A stretch of 64,000 nt of DNA from Streptomyces olivochromogenes (lineage in GTDB: Bacteria > Actinomycetota > Actinomycetes > Streptomycetales > Streptomycetaceae): positions 1 through 64,000 of the forward strand of contig NZ_JADDRL010000010.1 in NCBI RefSeq assembly GCF_021538895.1, in the 5' to 3' direction. Both the position numbers and the translations under genes were made by a program. Shown here piece after piece: positions 36,181 to 48,557 of the stretch (position 1 is its first letter; each line of letters begins with the position of its first letter). Under the pieces are notes generated by a model. It was given only the letters and a program-made list of their open reading frames with translations, was not told the DNA's origin and did not search any database.

Positions 36181-37472
36181 CGGACGTCTCCTGAAGAACC
36201 TGTAGGACCTGAGAGGTGCGGGTAGAGCGGGTGCTTCGCGGCCAGTGCCTCGGTGCGGGCGCGCAGGGCGGCGATGTCGGGCTCGGGCTGGAGTGCCAGC
36301 GCGATCACATCGGCGACCTCGGCGAAGTCCTCGTCGGTGAATCCTCGGGTGGCCAAGGCTGGGGTGCCGATGCGCAGGCCAGAGGTGACCATGGGCGGGC
36401 GCGGGTCGAAGGGCACGGCGTTGCGGTTGACGGTGATGCCGATCTCGTGGAGCAGGTCCTCGGCCTGTCTGCCGTCCAGTTCGGAGTCGCGCAGGTCCAC
36501 CAGTACCAGATGGACGTCCGTACCGCCGGTCAGCACCTTCACCCCGGCGGCGGCCGCGTCCGGGCGGGTGAGGCGGTCGGCGAGGATGCGGGCGCCTGCG
36601 AGGGTGCGGGCCTGGCGCTCCGCGAACTCGGGCGAGGCGGCGACCTTGAAGGAGACGGCCTTAGCGGCGATGACGTGCTCCAGCGGGCCGCCCTGCATGC
36701 CGGGGAAGACCGCGGAGTTGATCTTCTTGGCGAGGTCGGCCTCGTTGGTGAGGATGACCCCGCCACGCGGGCCGCCGAGCGTCTTGTGGGTCGTCGTGGT
36801 GGTGACATGGGCGTGCGGTACGGGGTTGGGGTGCAGTCCGGCGGCGACGAGGCCCGCGAAGTGGGCCATGTCGACCATGAGGAGGGCACCCACCTCGTCG
36901 GCGATCCGGCGGAAGGCCGCGAAGTCCAGCTGCCTCGGGTACGCCGACCAGCCCGCGATGATCATCTTGGGGCGGTGTTCCTTGGCGAGCCGCTCCACCT
37001 CGTCCAGGTCGACGAGGTTGTCCGCCTCGGACACGTGGTAAGGCACGACGTTGAGCATCTTGCCGCTGTAGTTGATGCGCATGCCGTGGGTGAGGTGCCC
37101 GCCGTGGGCGAGGTCGAGGCCGAGGATGGTGTCGCCGGGCTGGAGCAGCGCGAAGAAGACCGCGGTGTTCGCCTGGGCGCCGGAGTGCGGCTGGACGTTG
37201 GCGAAGCCCGCGCCGAAGAGGGACTTGATCCGCTCGATGGCGAGCCGCTCGGTGACGTCGACGTGCTCGCAGCCGCCGTAGTAGCGACGGCCGGGGTAGC
37301 CCTCGGCGTACTTGTTGGTGAGGACCGAGCCCTGGGCCTCCATCACCGCGGCGGGCGCGAAGTTCTCGGAGGCGATCATTTCGAGGGTGGACTGCTGGCG
37401 GTGCAGTTCGGCTCGGAGTGCGGCGTGGACCTCGGGATCCAGGTCCACCAGGGGGGTGTTCAGCGCGTTCAT
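36177..37472 (-). CDS. glyA: Serine hydroxymethyltransferase
   Basis: 431 residues. PLP enzyme interconverting glycine + 5,10-methylene-THF and serine + THF. Visible: [30 protein letters not shown], the cofactor loop [12 protein letters not shown], and the Schiff-base Lys K230 in [15 protein letters not shown]. The start ATG 37472 overlaps the folD stop; the stop overlaps soxB. In this operon it consumes the glycine and methylene-THF released by sarcosine oxidation, ending the pathway at serine. This is probably a second, catabolic copy beside a housekeeping glyA. Confidence 0.95.
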   Translation of the reverse strand: MNALNTPLVDLDPEVHAALRAELHRQQSTLEMIASENFAPAAVMEAQGSVLTNKYAEGYPGRRYYGGCEHVDVTERLAIERIKSLFGAGFANVQPHSGAQANTAVFFALLQPGDTILGLDLAHGGHLTHGMRINYSGKMLNVVPYHVSEADNLVDLDEVERLAKEHRPKMIIAGWSAYPRQLDFAAFRRIADEVGALLMVDMAHFAGLVAAGLHPNPVPHAHVTTTTTHKTLGGPRGGVILTNEADLAKKINSAVFPGMQGGPLEHVIAAKAVSFKVAASPEFAERQARTLAGARILADRLTRPDAAAAGVKVLTGGTDVHLVLVDLRDSELDGRQAEDLLHEIGITVNRNAVPFDPRPPMVTSGLRIGTPALATRGFTDEDFAEVADVIALALQPEPDIAALRARTEALAAKHPLYPHLSGPTGSSGDVR

Positions 37473-38326
37473 ACGGCGTTCGCGTTCCTCTCGGCGGCCT
37501 CGACGACATTGGCGAGCAGCATGGCTCGGGTCATGGGGCCCACGCCCCCGGGCATCGGCGCCAGCCATCCGGCGACCGTGGCGGCCTCCGGGTGCACGTC
37601 GCCGACCAGCCCGTGCTCGGTACGGGTGATGCCGACGTCCAGGACCGCGGCGCCGGGGCGCAGCATGTCCTTGGTGATCAGGCCGGGCGAGCCGGCGGCG
37701 GCGATGACGATGTCCGCCTCGCGCACGTGCCAGGCCAGGCCCTTGGTTCCGGTGTGGCACAGGGTGACGGTGGCGTTCTCCGACCTGCGGGTGAGGAGGA
37801 GCCCGATGGGCCGTCCCACGGTGATGCCGCGTCCGATCACGCACACACGCGCTCCCGCGAGCGGCACCTCGTAGCGGCGCAGCAGTTCGACGATGCCGCG
37901 TGGGGTGCAGGGCAGCGGGGCGTCGACGCCGAGGACGAGCCGGCCGAGGTTGACGGGGTGCAGGCCGTCGGCGTCCTTGGCCGGGTCCATGCGTTCCAGT
38001 ACGGCGTTGGCGTCCAGGTGGCGCGGCAGCGGGAGCTGGACGATGTAGCCGGTGCAGGCCGGGTCGGCGTTGAGTTCGTCGATGACGTCCTCGACCTGCC
38101 GTTGGCCGGCGTCGGCGGGCAGTTCGCGGCGGAGGGAGGCGAGGCCCACCTGCGCGCAGTCGCGGTGCTTGCCCGCGACGTAGGCGTGGCTGCCCGGGTC
38201 GTCGCCGACCAGGACGGTGCCGAGTCCGGGCGGGCGGCCGGTCGCGGTCAACTTGGCAACCCGCTCGGCAAGTTCGCCACGGATCCGGGCGGCCGTCGTC
38301 TTGCCGTCGAGCAGTCGTGCGGTCAC
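37469..38326 (-). CDS. folD: Methylene-THF dehydrogenase/cyclohydrolase
   Basis: 285 residues from GTG 38326 (GAAGAGG upstream; an in-frame ATG at 38356 would overlap the preceding gene). Bifunctional enzyme converting 5,10-methylene-THF to 10-formyl-THF. Motifs: [12 protein letters not shown] (catalytic Lys K53), [13 protein letters not shown], the NADP-loop [16 protein letters not shown], and the C-terminal [19 protein letters not shown]. Coupled to glyA by ATGA. It drains C1 units from dimethylglycine and sarcosine oxidation towards formyl-THF, which PurU encoded nearby can cleave. Confidence 0.95.
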   Translation of the reverse strand: MTARLLDGKTTAARIRGELAERVAKLTATGRPPGLGTVLVGDDPGSHAYVAGKHRDCAQVGLASLRRELPADAGQRQVEDVIDELNADPACTGYIVQLPLPRHLDANAVLERMDPAKDADGLHPVNLGRLVLGVDAPLPCTPRGIVELLRRYEVPLAGARVCVIGRGITVGRPIGLLLTRRSENATVTLCHTGTKGLAWHVREADIVIAAAGSPGLITKDMLRPGAAVLDVGITRTEHGLVGDVHPEAATVAGWLAPMPGGVGPMTRAMLLANVVEAAERNANAV

Positions 38327-38348
38327 CGGCGGTACCTCTTCCCCACTG

Positions 38349-40814
<2,466 letters not shown>

Positions 40815-40817
40815 TCA

Positions 40818-40853
40818 GTTGCTGCCTGCGCAACATGCTTCAGGTTGCGCAAC
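40818..40853. promoter_or_regulatory. Palindromic operator pair before the dimethylglycine operon
   Basis: GTTGC-N7-GCAAC at 40818-40834 and the exact palindrome GTTGCGCAAC at 40844-40853, starting 31 bases upstream of the dimethylglycine enzyme start. The same half-site recurs in the other promoters of this locus, so a common regulator, probably the IclR protein, is inferred. Confidence 0.6.
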
Positions 40854-40935
40854 TCAATGTGCCCGTCTCGGGGAGAGGGTGTCAAGGGGTCCGTGACGTC
40901 GGAGGACAGGCCGGAACCCACCCCTGAACACGGCG

Positions 40936-40981
40936 ATGCCCGGCGGGCGATGCGCACGGATGCGCATCGCCCGCCGGGCAT
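40936..40981 (-). terminator. Strong terminator after the transporter operon
   Basis: Perfect 21-base arms (ATGCCCGGCGGGCGATGCGCA and complement) around CGGA, 25 bases beyond the binding-protein stop. It separates the betB-transporter operon from the dmg operon, both running leftward. Confidence 0.9.
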
Positions 40982-41005
40982 GTTCGACCGTCTGCCGGCC
41001 CCGGG

Positions 41006-41968
41006 CTACTTCACCCAGGCGTCCACCTTGTCCTTGTTGGCCTCGACCCACTTCTCGGCCGCCGCGTCGGGCGACATCTTGTCCACCGCGATGTACTTGG
41101 CCACGGTGTTCTGGTCGTCGTTGGTCCAGTTGAAGTTCTTCACCAGGTCATAGGCGGGGCTGCCCGACTTGGCGAACTTGGCACTGACGATCTTGTCGAG
41201 GTCGTAGACGGGATAGTCGCAGGCGACCTTGGCCGCATCCGCGTCGCAACCCGTCTTGTACGCGGGCAGCTTGACCTTGACCAGGGGCACCTCGGACATG
41301 AACCACTGCGGCTCGTAGAAGTAGCCGAGTACCCATTCCTTGTTCTTCTCGGCCTTCCGGAAGGCCTGGATGAGCGCGGTCTCGCTGCCCGCGTACACCA
41401 CCTTGAAGTCCAGCTTCAGGTTCTTCACCAGTGCCGCGTCATTGGTGACGTACGACGGGTCGCCGTCGAGGAGCTGACCCTTGCCGCCCGACTCGGAGGT
41501 CTTGAAGTGGGACGCGTACTTGTTGAGGTTCTTCCAGTCGGTGATGTCCGGGTGCGCCTTCGCCAGCCACGGCGGCACGTACCAGCCGATGAGGCCCTTG
41601 TTGCCGGTCTGGCCGGCCTCGACGGCGGTCTTCTGCCCGGTGATGTACTTCTTCTTCAGGTCGTCGTGACCCCAGTTCTCCAGGACGGCGTCGACCTCCC
41701 CGGTGCCGAAGCCCTGCCAGGCGATCTCCTCCTTGAGGTCCTTCTTGTTGACCGTACAGCCGAGGTTGTGCTGCGCGACGTACGCGACGACCGCCGCGTC
41801 CGCCTCGTAGCCCACCCACGGGTTGACGGCAAGGTTGAACGTGCCGCACTTGCCGGAGCTCTTGGAGCCGGAGGAGGAGCTGTCGCCGACCTTCGCCCCG
41901 CCGCACGCGGTGAGGGTGAGGCCGAGGACGGCCAGGCCGGCCGCGCCGGCTCGCCAGTGTCTTGCCAT
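41006..41968 (-). CDS. Glycine betaine/choline ABC transporter substrate-binding lipoprotein
   Basis: 320 residues. Lipoprotein signal with lipobox L-T-A-C22. OpuAC/ProX-type periplasmic-binding fold: FNLAVNPWVGYEADAAVVAY, EIAWQGFGTGEVDAVLENWG, KGLIGWYVPPWLAKAHPDI, EWVLGYFYEPQW. Aromatic residues that box the trimethylammonium group are plausible in NPWVGY and GWYVPPW. It is the last gene of the transporter operon, 12 bases after the permease, and is followed by a strong terminator. Choline versus betaine specificity cannot be fixed from the sequence. Confidence 0.93.
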   Translation of the reverse strand: MARHWRAGAAGLAVLGLTLTACGGAKVGDSSSSGSKSSGKCGTFNLAVNPWVGYEADAAVVAYVAQHNLGCTVNKKDLKEEIAWQGFGTGEVDAVLENWGHDDLKKKYITGQKTAVEAGQTGNKGLIGWYVPPWLAKAHPDITDWKNLNKYASHFKTSESGGKGQLLDGDPSYVTNDAALVKNLKLDFKVVYAGSETALIQAFRKAEKNKEWVLGYFYEPQWFMSEVPLVKVKLPAYKTGCDADAAKVACDYPVYDLDKIVSAKFAKSGSPAYDLVKNFNWTNDDQNTVAKYIAVDKMSPDAAAEKWVEANKDKVDAWVK

Positions 41969-41980
41969 GGTTCGTGCTCC

Positions 41981-43981
41981 TTAAGCGCTCGCGCGTCGCG
42001 CCGCTGCCTGAGTGATCCGGTCGAACATGACTCCGAGCAGTACGATGGCGAGTCCCGCCGCCAGCCCCTTGCCGTACAGCTCTCCCTGCGAGAATCCGGC
42101 CACGACGTCGTAGCCGAGGGCGCCCGCGCCTACCAGGCCGCCCACAACAACCATCGACAGCACGTAGATCAGGCCCTGGTTGGTCGCGAGCGTCAGGGCA
42201 CTGCGTGACATCGGCAGTTGAACCTTGGTGATGATCTGCCAGGTGTTGCACCCGGCGGAGGTGGCCGCCTCGACGGTGGTCTCGGGCACGGCCCGAACCC
42301 CGTCCGCGATGATCTTCATGGCGACCGGCGCCGCGTAGACGATCGCGGCGACGATGGCGGTGAAGCGGGTCGCGCCGAACAGTGCGAGGAACGGCACGAG
42401 ATAGACGAACGGCGGCATGACCTGTGCCGCGTCCAGGCTGGGCCGCAGCACCCGGTCCACGAGCATGCTGCGCCCCATCCACACCCCGAAGACGACACCG
42501 AGCACCATCACCAGCACGGTCGCGACGACGGTCGACGCCAGCGTCGTCATGGCGTCCGACCACAGCCCCGTGCCGAGAAGCAGGCCCAGGCACACGACGG
42601 TGGTGATCCCGGCGCGCCAGCCGCCGAGCACCACACCGAGTCCGATCAGGACCGCGCCCACGAGCCACCACGGGGAGTCGGTGAGCAGCGACTGGAAGGG
42701 ATTGAGCAGGCCGTTGGTGATCGTGTCGCGGAAGGCGTTCGTCAGGCCGGACAGATTGTCCTGCAGCCAGGTGGTGACGTCGTCGGCCCCGCCGGCGATG
42801 GAGCTGCCCATGCCGCCGTCGCCGGGGAACTCGGCGGCCCACACATAGGTGTGCGACATGTAGACCAGTACCGCCGTGACCGCCGCCCCCGCCCCCAGCA
42901 GCGGCCGGCGCCACTTCGGGAAACGGTTCCTCGAACGCCGGGCCGCCTCCTCGCGGGCGCTCGCCGCGGTCGTGACCCGGTCCAGGACGATGGCCATGAC
43001 CACGATGGCCAGGCCCGCGTTGAAGGCCGTACCGACGTCGAGCGACTGCAGGGCCTGCAGCACGGTCTTGCCGAGGCCGGGCGCGTCGATCAGGGCCGCG
43101 ATCGTCACCATCGCCAGGGCGGCCATGATGGTCTGGTTGACGCCCATCACCACGGTCCGCTTGGACATCGGCAGCAGGACCTTGAGCAACGACTGACGGC
43201 GCGTCGCGCCCAATGAGTCGGCCGCCTCCACCGTCGTCTCGGGTACGGAACGGATGGCGTGCGCGGTGATGCGAATCGCCGGCGGGGCCGCGTAGATGAC
43301 GGTGGCGATCACGGCCGAGGCACCGCCGATGAGGAAGAACAGCGTCAGCGGCGCCAGGTAGACGAACGTCGGCATCGTCTGCATGAAGTCCAGGACGGGC
43401 GTCATGATCCGGTTGACCCGGTCGGACAGTCCCGCCCACACACCCAGCGGGATGGCGAACAGCAGCGCCACGACGACCGCGGAGAGGGTGAGGGCCAGGG
43501 TGTCCATGCTCTCCTGCCACAGGCCCTGCAGCCCGAAGAAGGTGAAGCCGGCCACGGCCAGCAGCGCCACCCGCCAGTTGCCCGCCGCCCACGAGACGTA
43601 TCCGGTGAGGCCGACGACTCCCAGCCAGCCGATCTGCGGGACCGGCCGGGTGTCGGACGGCTGGGAGATCAGGTCCTGGATGAAGGTGACCAGGTTGTCG
43701 ATGATCAGCCGGATCTCGTTGAAGAAGTACAGGAAGAGCGGGTTGGAGTTGCGGTCGGCACCGATGGAGTCGTTGACATCATTGAGCCAGCGGTGCAGAC
43801 CGGTGAGGTCCGCCGCGGCCAGGGACAGGGTCTGCTTTCCGCGCAGCACGGCGAAGAGCACCAGCCACAGGACCAGGATCGCGGCCACCACCATGGCCCG
43901 GCTGATCCTGCGCACGCGGACCGCGGGAGCGATCGGCTCCGCCGTCTGTGTCTGCTCCGGTTTCTCCATGGCGACGGTCAT
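41981..43981 (-). CDS. Betaine/choline ABC transporter permease, tandem-domain
   Basis: About 666 residues from ATG 43981, overlapping the ATPase stop (TGATG). Two complete ProW-like permease domains lie in one chain. Each has the conserved cytoplasmic loop (PALRITAHAIRSVPETTVEAADSLGATRRQ in domain 1 counterpart; VPETTVEAATSAGCNTWQ in domain 2) and several membrane helices. ProW-type systems usually use a homodimer of one permease, so this is an internal duplication. The N-terminal tail (EKPEQTQTAEP) is cytosolic. Confidence 0.92.
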   Translation of the reverse strand: MTVAMEKPEQTQTAEPIAPAVRVRRISRAMVVAAILVLWLVLFAVLRGKQTLSLAAADLTGLHRWLNDVNDSIGADRNSNPLFLYFFNEIRLIIDNLVTFIQDLISQPSDTRPVPQIGWLGVVGLTGYVSWAAGNWRVALLAVAGFTFFGLQGLWQESMDTLALTLSAVVVALLFAIPLGVWAGLSDRVNRIMTPVLDFMQTMPTFVYLAPLTLFFLIGGASAVIATVIYAAPPAIRITAHAIRSVPETTVEAADSLGATRRQSLLKVLLPMSKRTVVMGVNQTIMAALAMVTIAALIDAPGLGKTVLQALQSLDVGTAFNAGLAIVVMAIVLDRVTTAASAREEAARRSRNRFPKWRRPLLGAGAAVTAVLVYMSHTYVWAAEFPGDGGMGSSIAGGADDVTTWLQDNLSGLTNAFRDTITNGLLNPFQSLLTDSPWWLVGAVLIGLGVVLGGWRAGITTVVCLGLLLGTGLWSDAMTTLASTVVATVLVMVLGVVFGVWMGRSMLVDRVLRPSLDAAQVMPPFVYLVPFLALFGATRFTAIVAAIVYAAPVAMKIIADGVRAVPETTVEAATSAGCNTWQIITKVQLPMSRSALTLATNQGLIYVLSMVVVGGLVGAGALGYDVVAGFSQGELYGKGLAAGLAIVLLGVMFDRITQAAARRASA

Positions 43982-45069
43982 CACATGTCGCCTTCCTGTC
44001 CGGCGACCACCGCGAGGATCTCCTCGTCACCGACGATGCCGAGCAGCTTGCCGTCCTCGACGACCTTGACCGGCTTCTCGGCCGCGAGGACGGCCCGGGT
44101 GGCTTCCCGCACCACGACGTCCGGGCCCAACTCGGGGCCGTCCAGGGCGTCGCCGTCCTCCGGCGGGCGCATGATCCACCGCAGGGTGAGGACGTCGCCG
44201 CGCGGCACGTCCTTGACGAACTCGCGTACGTAGTCGTCGGCGGGGGCGCCGACCAGTTCATCGCCGGTGCCGCACTGGACCGTCTTGCCGTCGCGCATGA
44301 TCAGGATGCGGTCGCCCAGCTTGAGCGCCTCGGAGAGGTCGTGGGTGATGAACACCATCGTCTTACCGACCTCGTGGTGCAGCCGGATGACCTCGTTCTG
44401 CATGTCGCGGCGGATCAGCGGGTCCAGCGCCGAGAACGGCTCGTCGAAGAAGAGCACGTCCGGGTCACCGGCGAGCGCGCGGGCGAGACCGACGCGCTGC
44501 TGCATACCGCCGGAGAGCTGGTCGGGGTAGGAGTTCTCGTATCCGGCGAGGCCGACCAGTTCGACAACCTCCAAGGCCCGCTTGGTGCGTTCGGCCTTGC
44601 TCATCCCGCGGATCTCCAGGCCGAAGGCCACGTTGTCCACCACCCGGCGGTGCGGCAGCAGCCCGAAGTGCTGGAAGACCATGGAGAACTTGCTGCGGCG
44701 CAGGTCGCGCAGGCGCTTGGCGTCGGCCTCGCGGATGTCCTGGCCCTCGAAGACGACCTCCCCGGCAGTGGGTTCGATCAGCCGGGTCAGACATCGCACC
44801 AGCGTGGACTTGCCGGAGCCGGACAGCCCCATGACGACGAAGACCTCGCCCGGCGCGACGTCGAAGCTCGCGTCACGTACGGCGGCGGTGCATCCCGTGC
44901 GGTCCATGAGCTCGCGGCGGGTGAGGCCACACAGCTCCTGCGATCCCGGTACCCGGTCGGCCTTCGGCCCGAACACCTTCCACAGATTGCGCACGGAAAT
45001 GACCGGAGAGCCGTCCGAGTCCTGGGGTGTGCCGCGCCGCTGCGGCACCTCGGTCTGTGTGGGGGTCAC
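43981..45069 (-). CDS. Betaine/choline ABC transporter ATPase with C-terminal CBS-like tail
   Basis: 362 residues from GTG 45069 (AAAGAGG upstream). Walker [10 protein letters not shown] at 81-89, signature LSGGMQQR at 185-192, Walker [13 protein letters not shown] at 205-216, and H-loop ITHDLSEA. The N-terminal insertion ([13 protein letters not shown]) is typical of OpuAA/ProV. The last 100 residues form a CBS-like region ([19 protein letters not shown]) that in OpuA senses ionic strength; here it may be vestigial. 20 bases from betB, with which it shares an operon. Confidence 0.94.
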   Translation of the reverse strand: MTPTQTEVPQRRGTPQDSDGSPVISVRNLWKVFGPKADRVPGSQELCGLTRRELMDRTGCTAAVRDASFDVAPGEVFVVMGLSGSGKSTLVRCLTRLIEPTAGEVVFEGQDIREADAKRLRDLRRSKFSMVFQHFGLLPHRRVVDNVAFGLEIRGMSKAERTKRALEVVELVGLAGYENSYPDQLSGGMQQRVGLARALAGDPDVLFFDEPFSALDPLIRRDMQNEVIRLHHEVGKTMVFITHDLSEALKLGDRILIMRDGKTVQCGTGDELVGAPADDYVREFVKDVPRGDVLTLRWIMRPPEDGDALDGPELGPDVVVREATRAVLAAEKPVKVVEDGKLLGIVGDEEILAVVAGQEGDM

Positions 45070-45089
45070 GATCGACCTCTTTTCGGCGT

Positions 45090-46559
45090 TCAGCCGCGGA
45101 ACCAGTGCTGCGGCCGGGGTTGGATGTTCTGCCAGATGTGCTTGGGCTCTCGGTACTCGTCCAGGCCGGTCGGTCCCAGCTCCCGGCCCACGCCCGAGTG
45201 CCCGAAGCCACCCCATTCCGCCTGCGGCACATAGGGGTGGTAGTCGTTGATCCACACCGTGCCGTGCCGCAGCCGCCGGGCGACTCGCTGAGCCTTTCCG
45301 GCGTCCTGCGTCCACACGGCCCCGGCGAGTCCGTACTCGGTGTCGTTGGCGATGCGTACGGCATCGTCCTCGTCGGTGAAGCGCTCCACGGTGAGCACGG
45401 GTCCGAAGGACTCCTCGTGCACCACGTGCATGTCCTGCCGGCATTCGTCGAGGACGGTCGGCGGGTAGTAGTGGCCGTTCGCGAGGTCAGGATCGCCGGG
45501 CCGTTCGCCGCCGCAGCGCAGCACGGCGCCCTCGGCGAGGCCCGCGGCGACGTACGCCTCGACCTTCTCCAGGTGCTGGGCGGAGATCAACGCTCCGGTC
45601 TCGGCCTCGGAGTCGAAGGGGCCGCCCAGACGGATCTGCCGCGCGCGGCGGACGACCTCGTCGACGAACCGGTCGTGCAGCGAGTCCTCGACGATCAGCC
45701 GGGCACCCGCCGAGCAGACCTGCCCCGAGTGCAGGAAGACGGCCGTGAGCGCGAAGTCCACGGCCGTCTCGAAGTCGGCGTCCGCGAACACGACGTTCGG
45801 GTTCTTGCCGCCGAGCTCCAGCGCCACCTTCTTCACCGTCGAGGCGGCGGTGGCCATGATCCGCTTGCCGGTCTCCAGGCCACCGGTGAAGGAGACCATG
45901 TCGACGGCCGGGTCCTCGGAGAGCGGTGCGCCCACCTCGGGCCCGGTGCCGAGGACGAGGTTGGCGGCGCCGGCCGGGAGCCCGGCCTCCTCAAGTGCCT
46001 TCATCAGCAGGATCGAGGTGGAGGGGGTGAGCTCACTGGGCTTGAGGACGATCGTGTTGCCCGCGAGCAGGGCGGGCGCGACCTTCCAGGACGCCTGGAG
46101 CAGCGGGTAGTTCCAGGGGGTGATCAGACCGCACACGCCGATCGGCTCGTACACGACGCGGCTGACGGCTTCGTCGCGGCCGGTGTCGATCACGCGGCCG
46201 GCGTCCGTGCCGGCGAGTCCGCCGTAGTAGCGGAAGCAGGAGACGACGTCGGCGATGTCGTACTCGCTCTCCACCAGCCGCTTGCCGGTGTCCAGCGACT
46301 CGGCGCGGGCGAACTCCTTGGCGTCGCGCTCGATGAGGTCGGCGGTACGCAGCAGCAGCGCGCCGCGCTCGCGTTCGGGGGTGCGCGGCCAGGGGCCCTC
46401 GTCGAAGGCGCGGCGGGCCGCGGCGATCGCCGCCTCGGCATCGGGACGTGTCCCCTCCGACACGGTCGCGGAGAGCGTGCCGTCAGCGGGACAGCGGATT
46501 TCCCGGAGGTCTCCGGCCACCGGATGCCGCCATTCTCCATCCACATACAGGTCTGCCAC
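45090..46559 (-). CDS. betB: Betaine aldehyde dehydrogenase
   Basis: 489 residues of the ALDH superfamily. Betaine aldehyde + NAD+ gives glycine betaine. Motifs: [27 protein letters not shown], general-base E248 in ALELGGKN, nucleophile C282 in SGQVCSAG, and the C-terminal [13 protein letters not shown]. Assignment to betaine aldehyde rests on operon context with the betaine transporter and the nearby choline dehydrogenase. First gene of the leftward betB-transporter operon; divergent from purU across a gap with operator-like motifs. Confidence 0.9.
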   Translation of the reverse strand: MADLYVDGEWRHPVAGDLREIRCPADGTLSATVSEGTRPDAEAAIAAARRAFDEGPWPRTPERERGALLLRTADLIERDAKEFARAESLDTGKRLVESEYDIADVVSCFRYYGGLAGTDAGRVIDTGRDEAVSRVVYEPIGVCGLITPWNYPLLQASWKVAPALLAGNTIVLKPSELTPSTSILLMKALEEAGLPAGAANLVLGTGPEVGAPLSEDPAVDMVSFTGGLETGKRIMATAASTVKKVALELGGKNPNVVFADADFETAVDFALTAVFLHSGQVCSAGARLIVEDSLHDRFVDEVVRRARQIRLGGPFDSEAETGALISAQHLEKVEAYVAAGLAEGAVLRCGGERPGDPDLANGHYYPPTVLDECRQDMHVVHEESFGPVLTVERFTDEDDAVRIANDTEYGLAGAVWTQDAGKAQRVARRLRHGTVWINDYHPYVPQAEWGGFGHSGVGRELGPTGLDEYREPKHIWQNIQPRPQHWFRG

Positions 46560-46584
46560 GCGCCAAGCCCTTCAGCTGAAATGC

Positions 46585-46764
46585 GTTGCGCATCGTGCAC
46601 CCAATTGCTTGTGGTGGAACACACTCGCGAATGTGTAGACATACGTCAAGAGGTTGGCCGATGACGATTTCGCCATGTGAGCACTTGCCCGGCCGCCCTT
46701 GACCGGAAGCGTGCGCCGCGCCGACCATGTTGCGTATCGCTCACCCAGTTGTGCAATACGCACC
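46585..46764. promoter_or_regulatory. Operator-like motifs in the betB/purU divergent gap
   Basis: Three copies of the locus motif: GTTGCGCATCGTGC at 46585-46598 (near betB), GTTGCGTATCGCTC at 46729-46742, and, on the minus strand, GGTGCGTATTGCAC at 46751-46764 (near purU). The first two share the longer string GTTGCGYATCGYKCACCCA. A TTGACG on the minus strand at 46644-46649 could be the betB -35. Confidence 0.6.
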
Positions 46765-46777
46765 GACGGAGGCCGAC

Positions 46778-47659
46778 GTGTCCCCTAACTTCCCCCGACC
46801 GCAACCTGGCCGTGAGTACGTCCTCACCCTCTCGTGTCCCGACAGCGCGGGACTGGTCCACGCCGTGAGCGGCTTCCTCGTCCGGAACTCCGGAAACATC
46901 CAGGAGAGCCAGCAGTTCGACGATCGGCTCCAGGACCGTTTCTTCATGAGGGTCCACTTCGACGTTTCCGACCCCACCGTCGATCTGAAAACCCTGCGTT
47001 ACCGGTTCGGCCCCGTGGCGGAGGCCTATCGCATCTCCTGGACCCTGCGGGACGCCGCCACCCCGACCCGGACGCTGATCATGGTCTCGAAGTTCGGCCA
47101 CTGCCTGAACGACCTGCTCTTCCGCCGGCACACGGGTTCCCTCAACATCGAGATCCCCGCGATCGTCTCCAACCACCGGGACTTCGAGGGACTGGCGGAA
47201 ACCTACGGCATCCCCTTCCACCACATCCCGGTCACCAGGGACACCAAGGCCGAGGCCGAGGCACGGCTGCTGGAGCTGACGCGCGAGCTGGACGTCGACC
47301 TGGTGGTGCTCGCCCGGTACATGCAGATCCTCTCCGACGACCTGTGCAAGCAGCTCGAAGGCCGCGCCATCAACATCCACCACTCCTTCCTGCCCAGTTT
47401 CAAGGGCGCACGCCCCTACGAGCAGGCCTACGACCGCGGGGTGAAGCTCGTCGGCGCGACGGCGCACTACGTGACGCCCGACCTGGACGAAGGGCAGATC
47501 ATCGAGCAGGACGTGGTCCGGGTGGACCATTCGCTCGACCCCGGGGAGCTGGTCACGGTCGGCCGGGACGTGGAGGCGCAGGTACTCGCACATGCGGTGA
47601 AGTGGCACAGCGAGAGCCGCGTCATGGTGGACGGCAACCGCACGGTGGTCTTCCGCTGA
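46778..47659 (+). CDS. purU: Formyltetrahydrofolate deformylase
   Basis: 293 residues from GTG 46778 (GGAGG with 5-base spacing; ATG 46727 is in frame but lies within operator DNA). An N-terminal ACT domain (LTLSCPDSAGLVHAVSGFL) is followed by a formyl-transferase fold with VSKFGHCLNDLLFRRH, SNHRDFEGLAETYGIPFHHI, INIHHSFLPSFKGARPYEQA and GATAHYVTPDLDEGQIIEQD, which gives the catalytic Asn-His-Asp set. It hydrolyses 10-formyl-THF to formate and THF, regenerating THF when methyl oxidation floods the pool. The divergent position with betB ties it to betaine catabolism. Confidence 0.95.
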   Translation: MSPNFPRPQPGREYVLTLSCPDSAGLVHAVSGFLVRNSGNIQESQQFDDRLQDRFFMRVHFDVSDPTVDLKTLRYRFGPVAEAYRISWTLRDAATPTRTLIMVSKFGHCLNDLLFRRHTGSLNIEIPAIVSNHRDFEGLAETYGIPFHHIPVTRDTKAEAEARLLELTRELDVDLVVLARYMQILSDDLCKQLEGRAINIHHSFLPSFKGARPYEQAYDRGVKLVGATAHYVTPDLDEGQIIEQDVVRVDHSLDPGELVTVGRDVEAQVLAHAVKWHSESRVMVDGNRTVVFR

Positions 47660-47672
47660 GCGACACGACTCG

Positions 47673-47702
47673 GCGGGCGGGCTGGATCTCCAGCCCGCCC
47701 GC
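47673..47702. terminator. Bidirectional terminator between purU and metF-like gene
   Basis: Perfect 13-base arms (GCGGGCGGGCTGG and complement) around ATCT, between the convergent stops at 47659 and 47718. Confidence 0.88.
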
Positions 47703-47717
47703 GGTCGTATACGGCCT

Positions 47718-48554
47718 TCAGCCGCCCAGTCGGTCCAGCAGCGCGCGGCGCCATCGCTCGGTCTCGGCGATCTGGTTGAAGGTGAACAGGTGCAGCCCCG
47801 CCACTCCCGCCGAGGGCGCGGTGAGGGCCTCCCCGCAGCTCCCCAGCAGCCTGTCCGGTGAGTACCCCCCGGGCGCCGCGAACCGCAGGAACCACGAGGC
47901 GTGCTTGGTCAGGAAGCGCGTCGACTCCCCCACACCGATCTTCGTCGCCATCGCCAGCAGCTTCGCCCGCTGCACGGGCCCCGCGACGCCCAGGTGGACG
48001 GGCAGGGTGACGTCCCGGCGCCGGATCCGAGCGACCCATTCCCCCAGTACGCGCGGGTCGAAGCAGAGGTTGCTCACGATGTACGTGGCGTGCTCGCGCT
48101 TGTCCCACATGGCCTGGATGGTGATGTCGTCGTGGATGAGCGGATGGCTCTCGGGATAGCCGGTGACCCCGACGTGGGTGAAGGGCCGGCCCAGCTCGGT
48201 CAGCCTGCGCAGCACCGGCAGGGCGCCGTCGTAGGCCCCGGCCTGCGGGTCGGCGTCGCCCGCCGGGACGAAGACGTCGTCCACGCCCGCCGCACGGAGC
48301 CGGTCGACGACCTCCTTCAGGTGCGCGTCGTCCCGCAGCAGCCGCGCGGGCACGTGCGGGACGATGCGGTAGCCGTGCGCCGCGAGCCGGCCGGCCAGAT
48401 CGAGGGTCGGTTCCAGACCCTTCACCGGCGACGCCGTCACGGTGACGACGATGTCGCGCGGGACATGGGCGAGGACCTTGTCCTCGGTCGCCTTCGCGGG
48501 CAGCACCTCGTAGCGGACGCTGTCCAGCAGCGGCCGCAGCCCTACGGCACCCAA
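47718..48554 (-). CDS. Methylenetetrahydrofolate reductase-like protein
   Basis: 278 residues of the MTHFR TIM-barrel family, the divergent branch found in betaine-catabolic loci. Visible: SVRYEVLPAKATEDKVLAHV, VTVTASPVKGLEPTLDLAG, PHVPARLLRDDAHLKEVV, VFVPAGDADPQAGAYDG, GVTGYPESHPLI, LCFDPRVLGEW and HLFTFNQIAETERW. Starts at TTG 48554, three bases after the betA stop, with no other good start; initiation is probably coupled to betA. Likely interconverts 5,10-methylene- and 5-methyl-THF, linking demethylation to methionine synthesis. Confidence 0.85.
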   Translation of the reverse strand: MGAVGLRPLLDSVRYEVLPAKATEDKVLAHVPRDIVVTVTASPVKGLEPTLDLAGRLAAHGYRIVPHVPARLLRDDAHLKEVVDRLRAAGVDDVFVPAGDADPQAGAYDGALPVLRRLTELGRPFTHVGVTGYPESHPLIHDDITIQAMWDKREHATYIVSNLCFDPRVLGEWVARIRRRDVTLPVHLGVAGPVQRAKLLAMATKIGVGESTRFLTKHASWFLRFAAPGGYSPDRLLGSCGEALTAPSAGVAGLHLFTFNQIAETERWRRALLDRLGG

Positions 48555-48557
48555 GGT

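Noticed and set aside
40936..40981. The 21-base-arm palindrome as an operator
   Set aside because: Position 25 bases past the binding-protein stop, length and tetraloop fit a terminator; it lacks the GTTGC/GCAAC half-sites.
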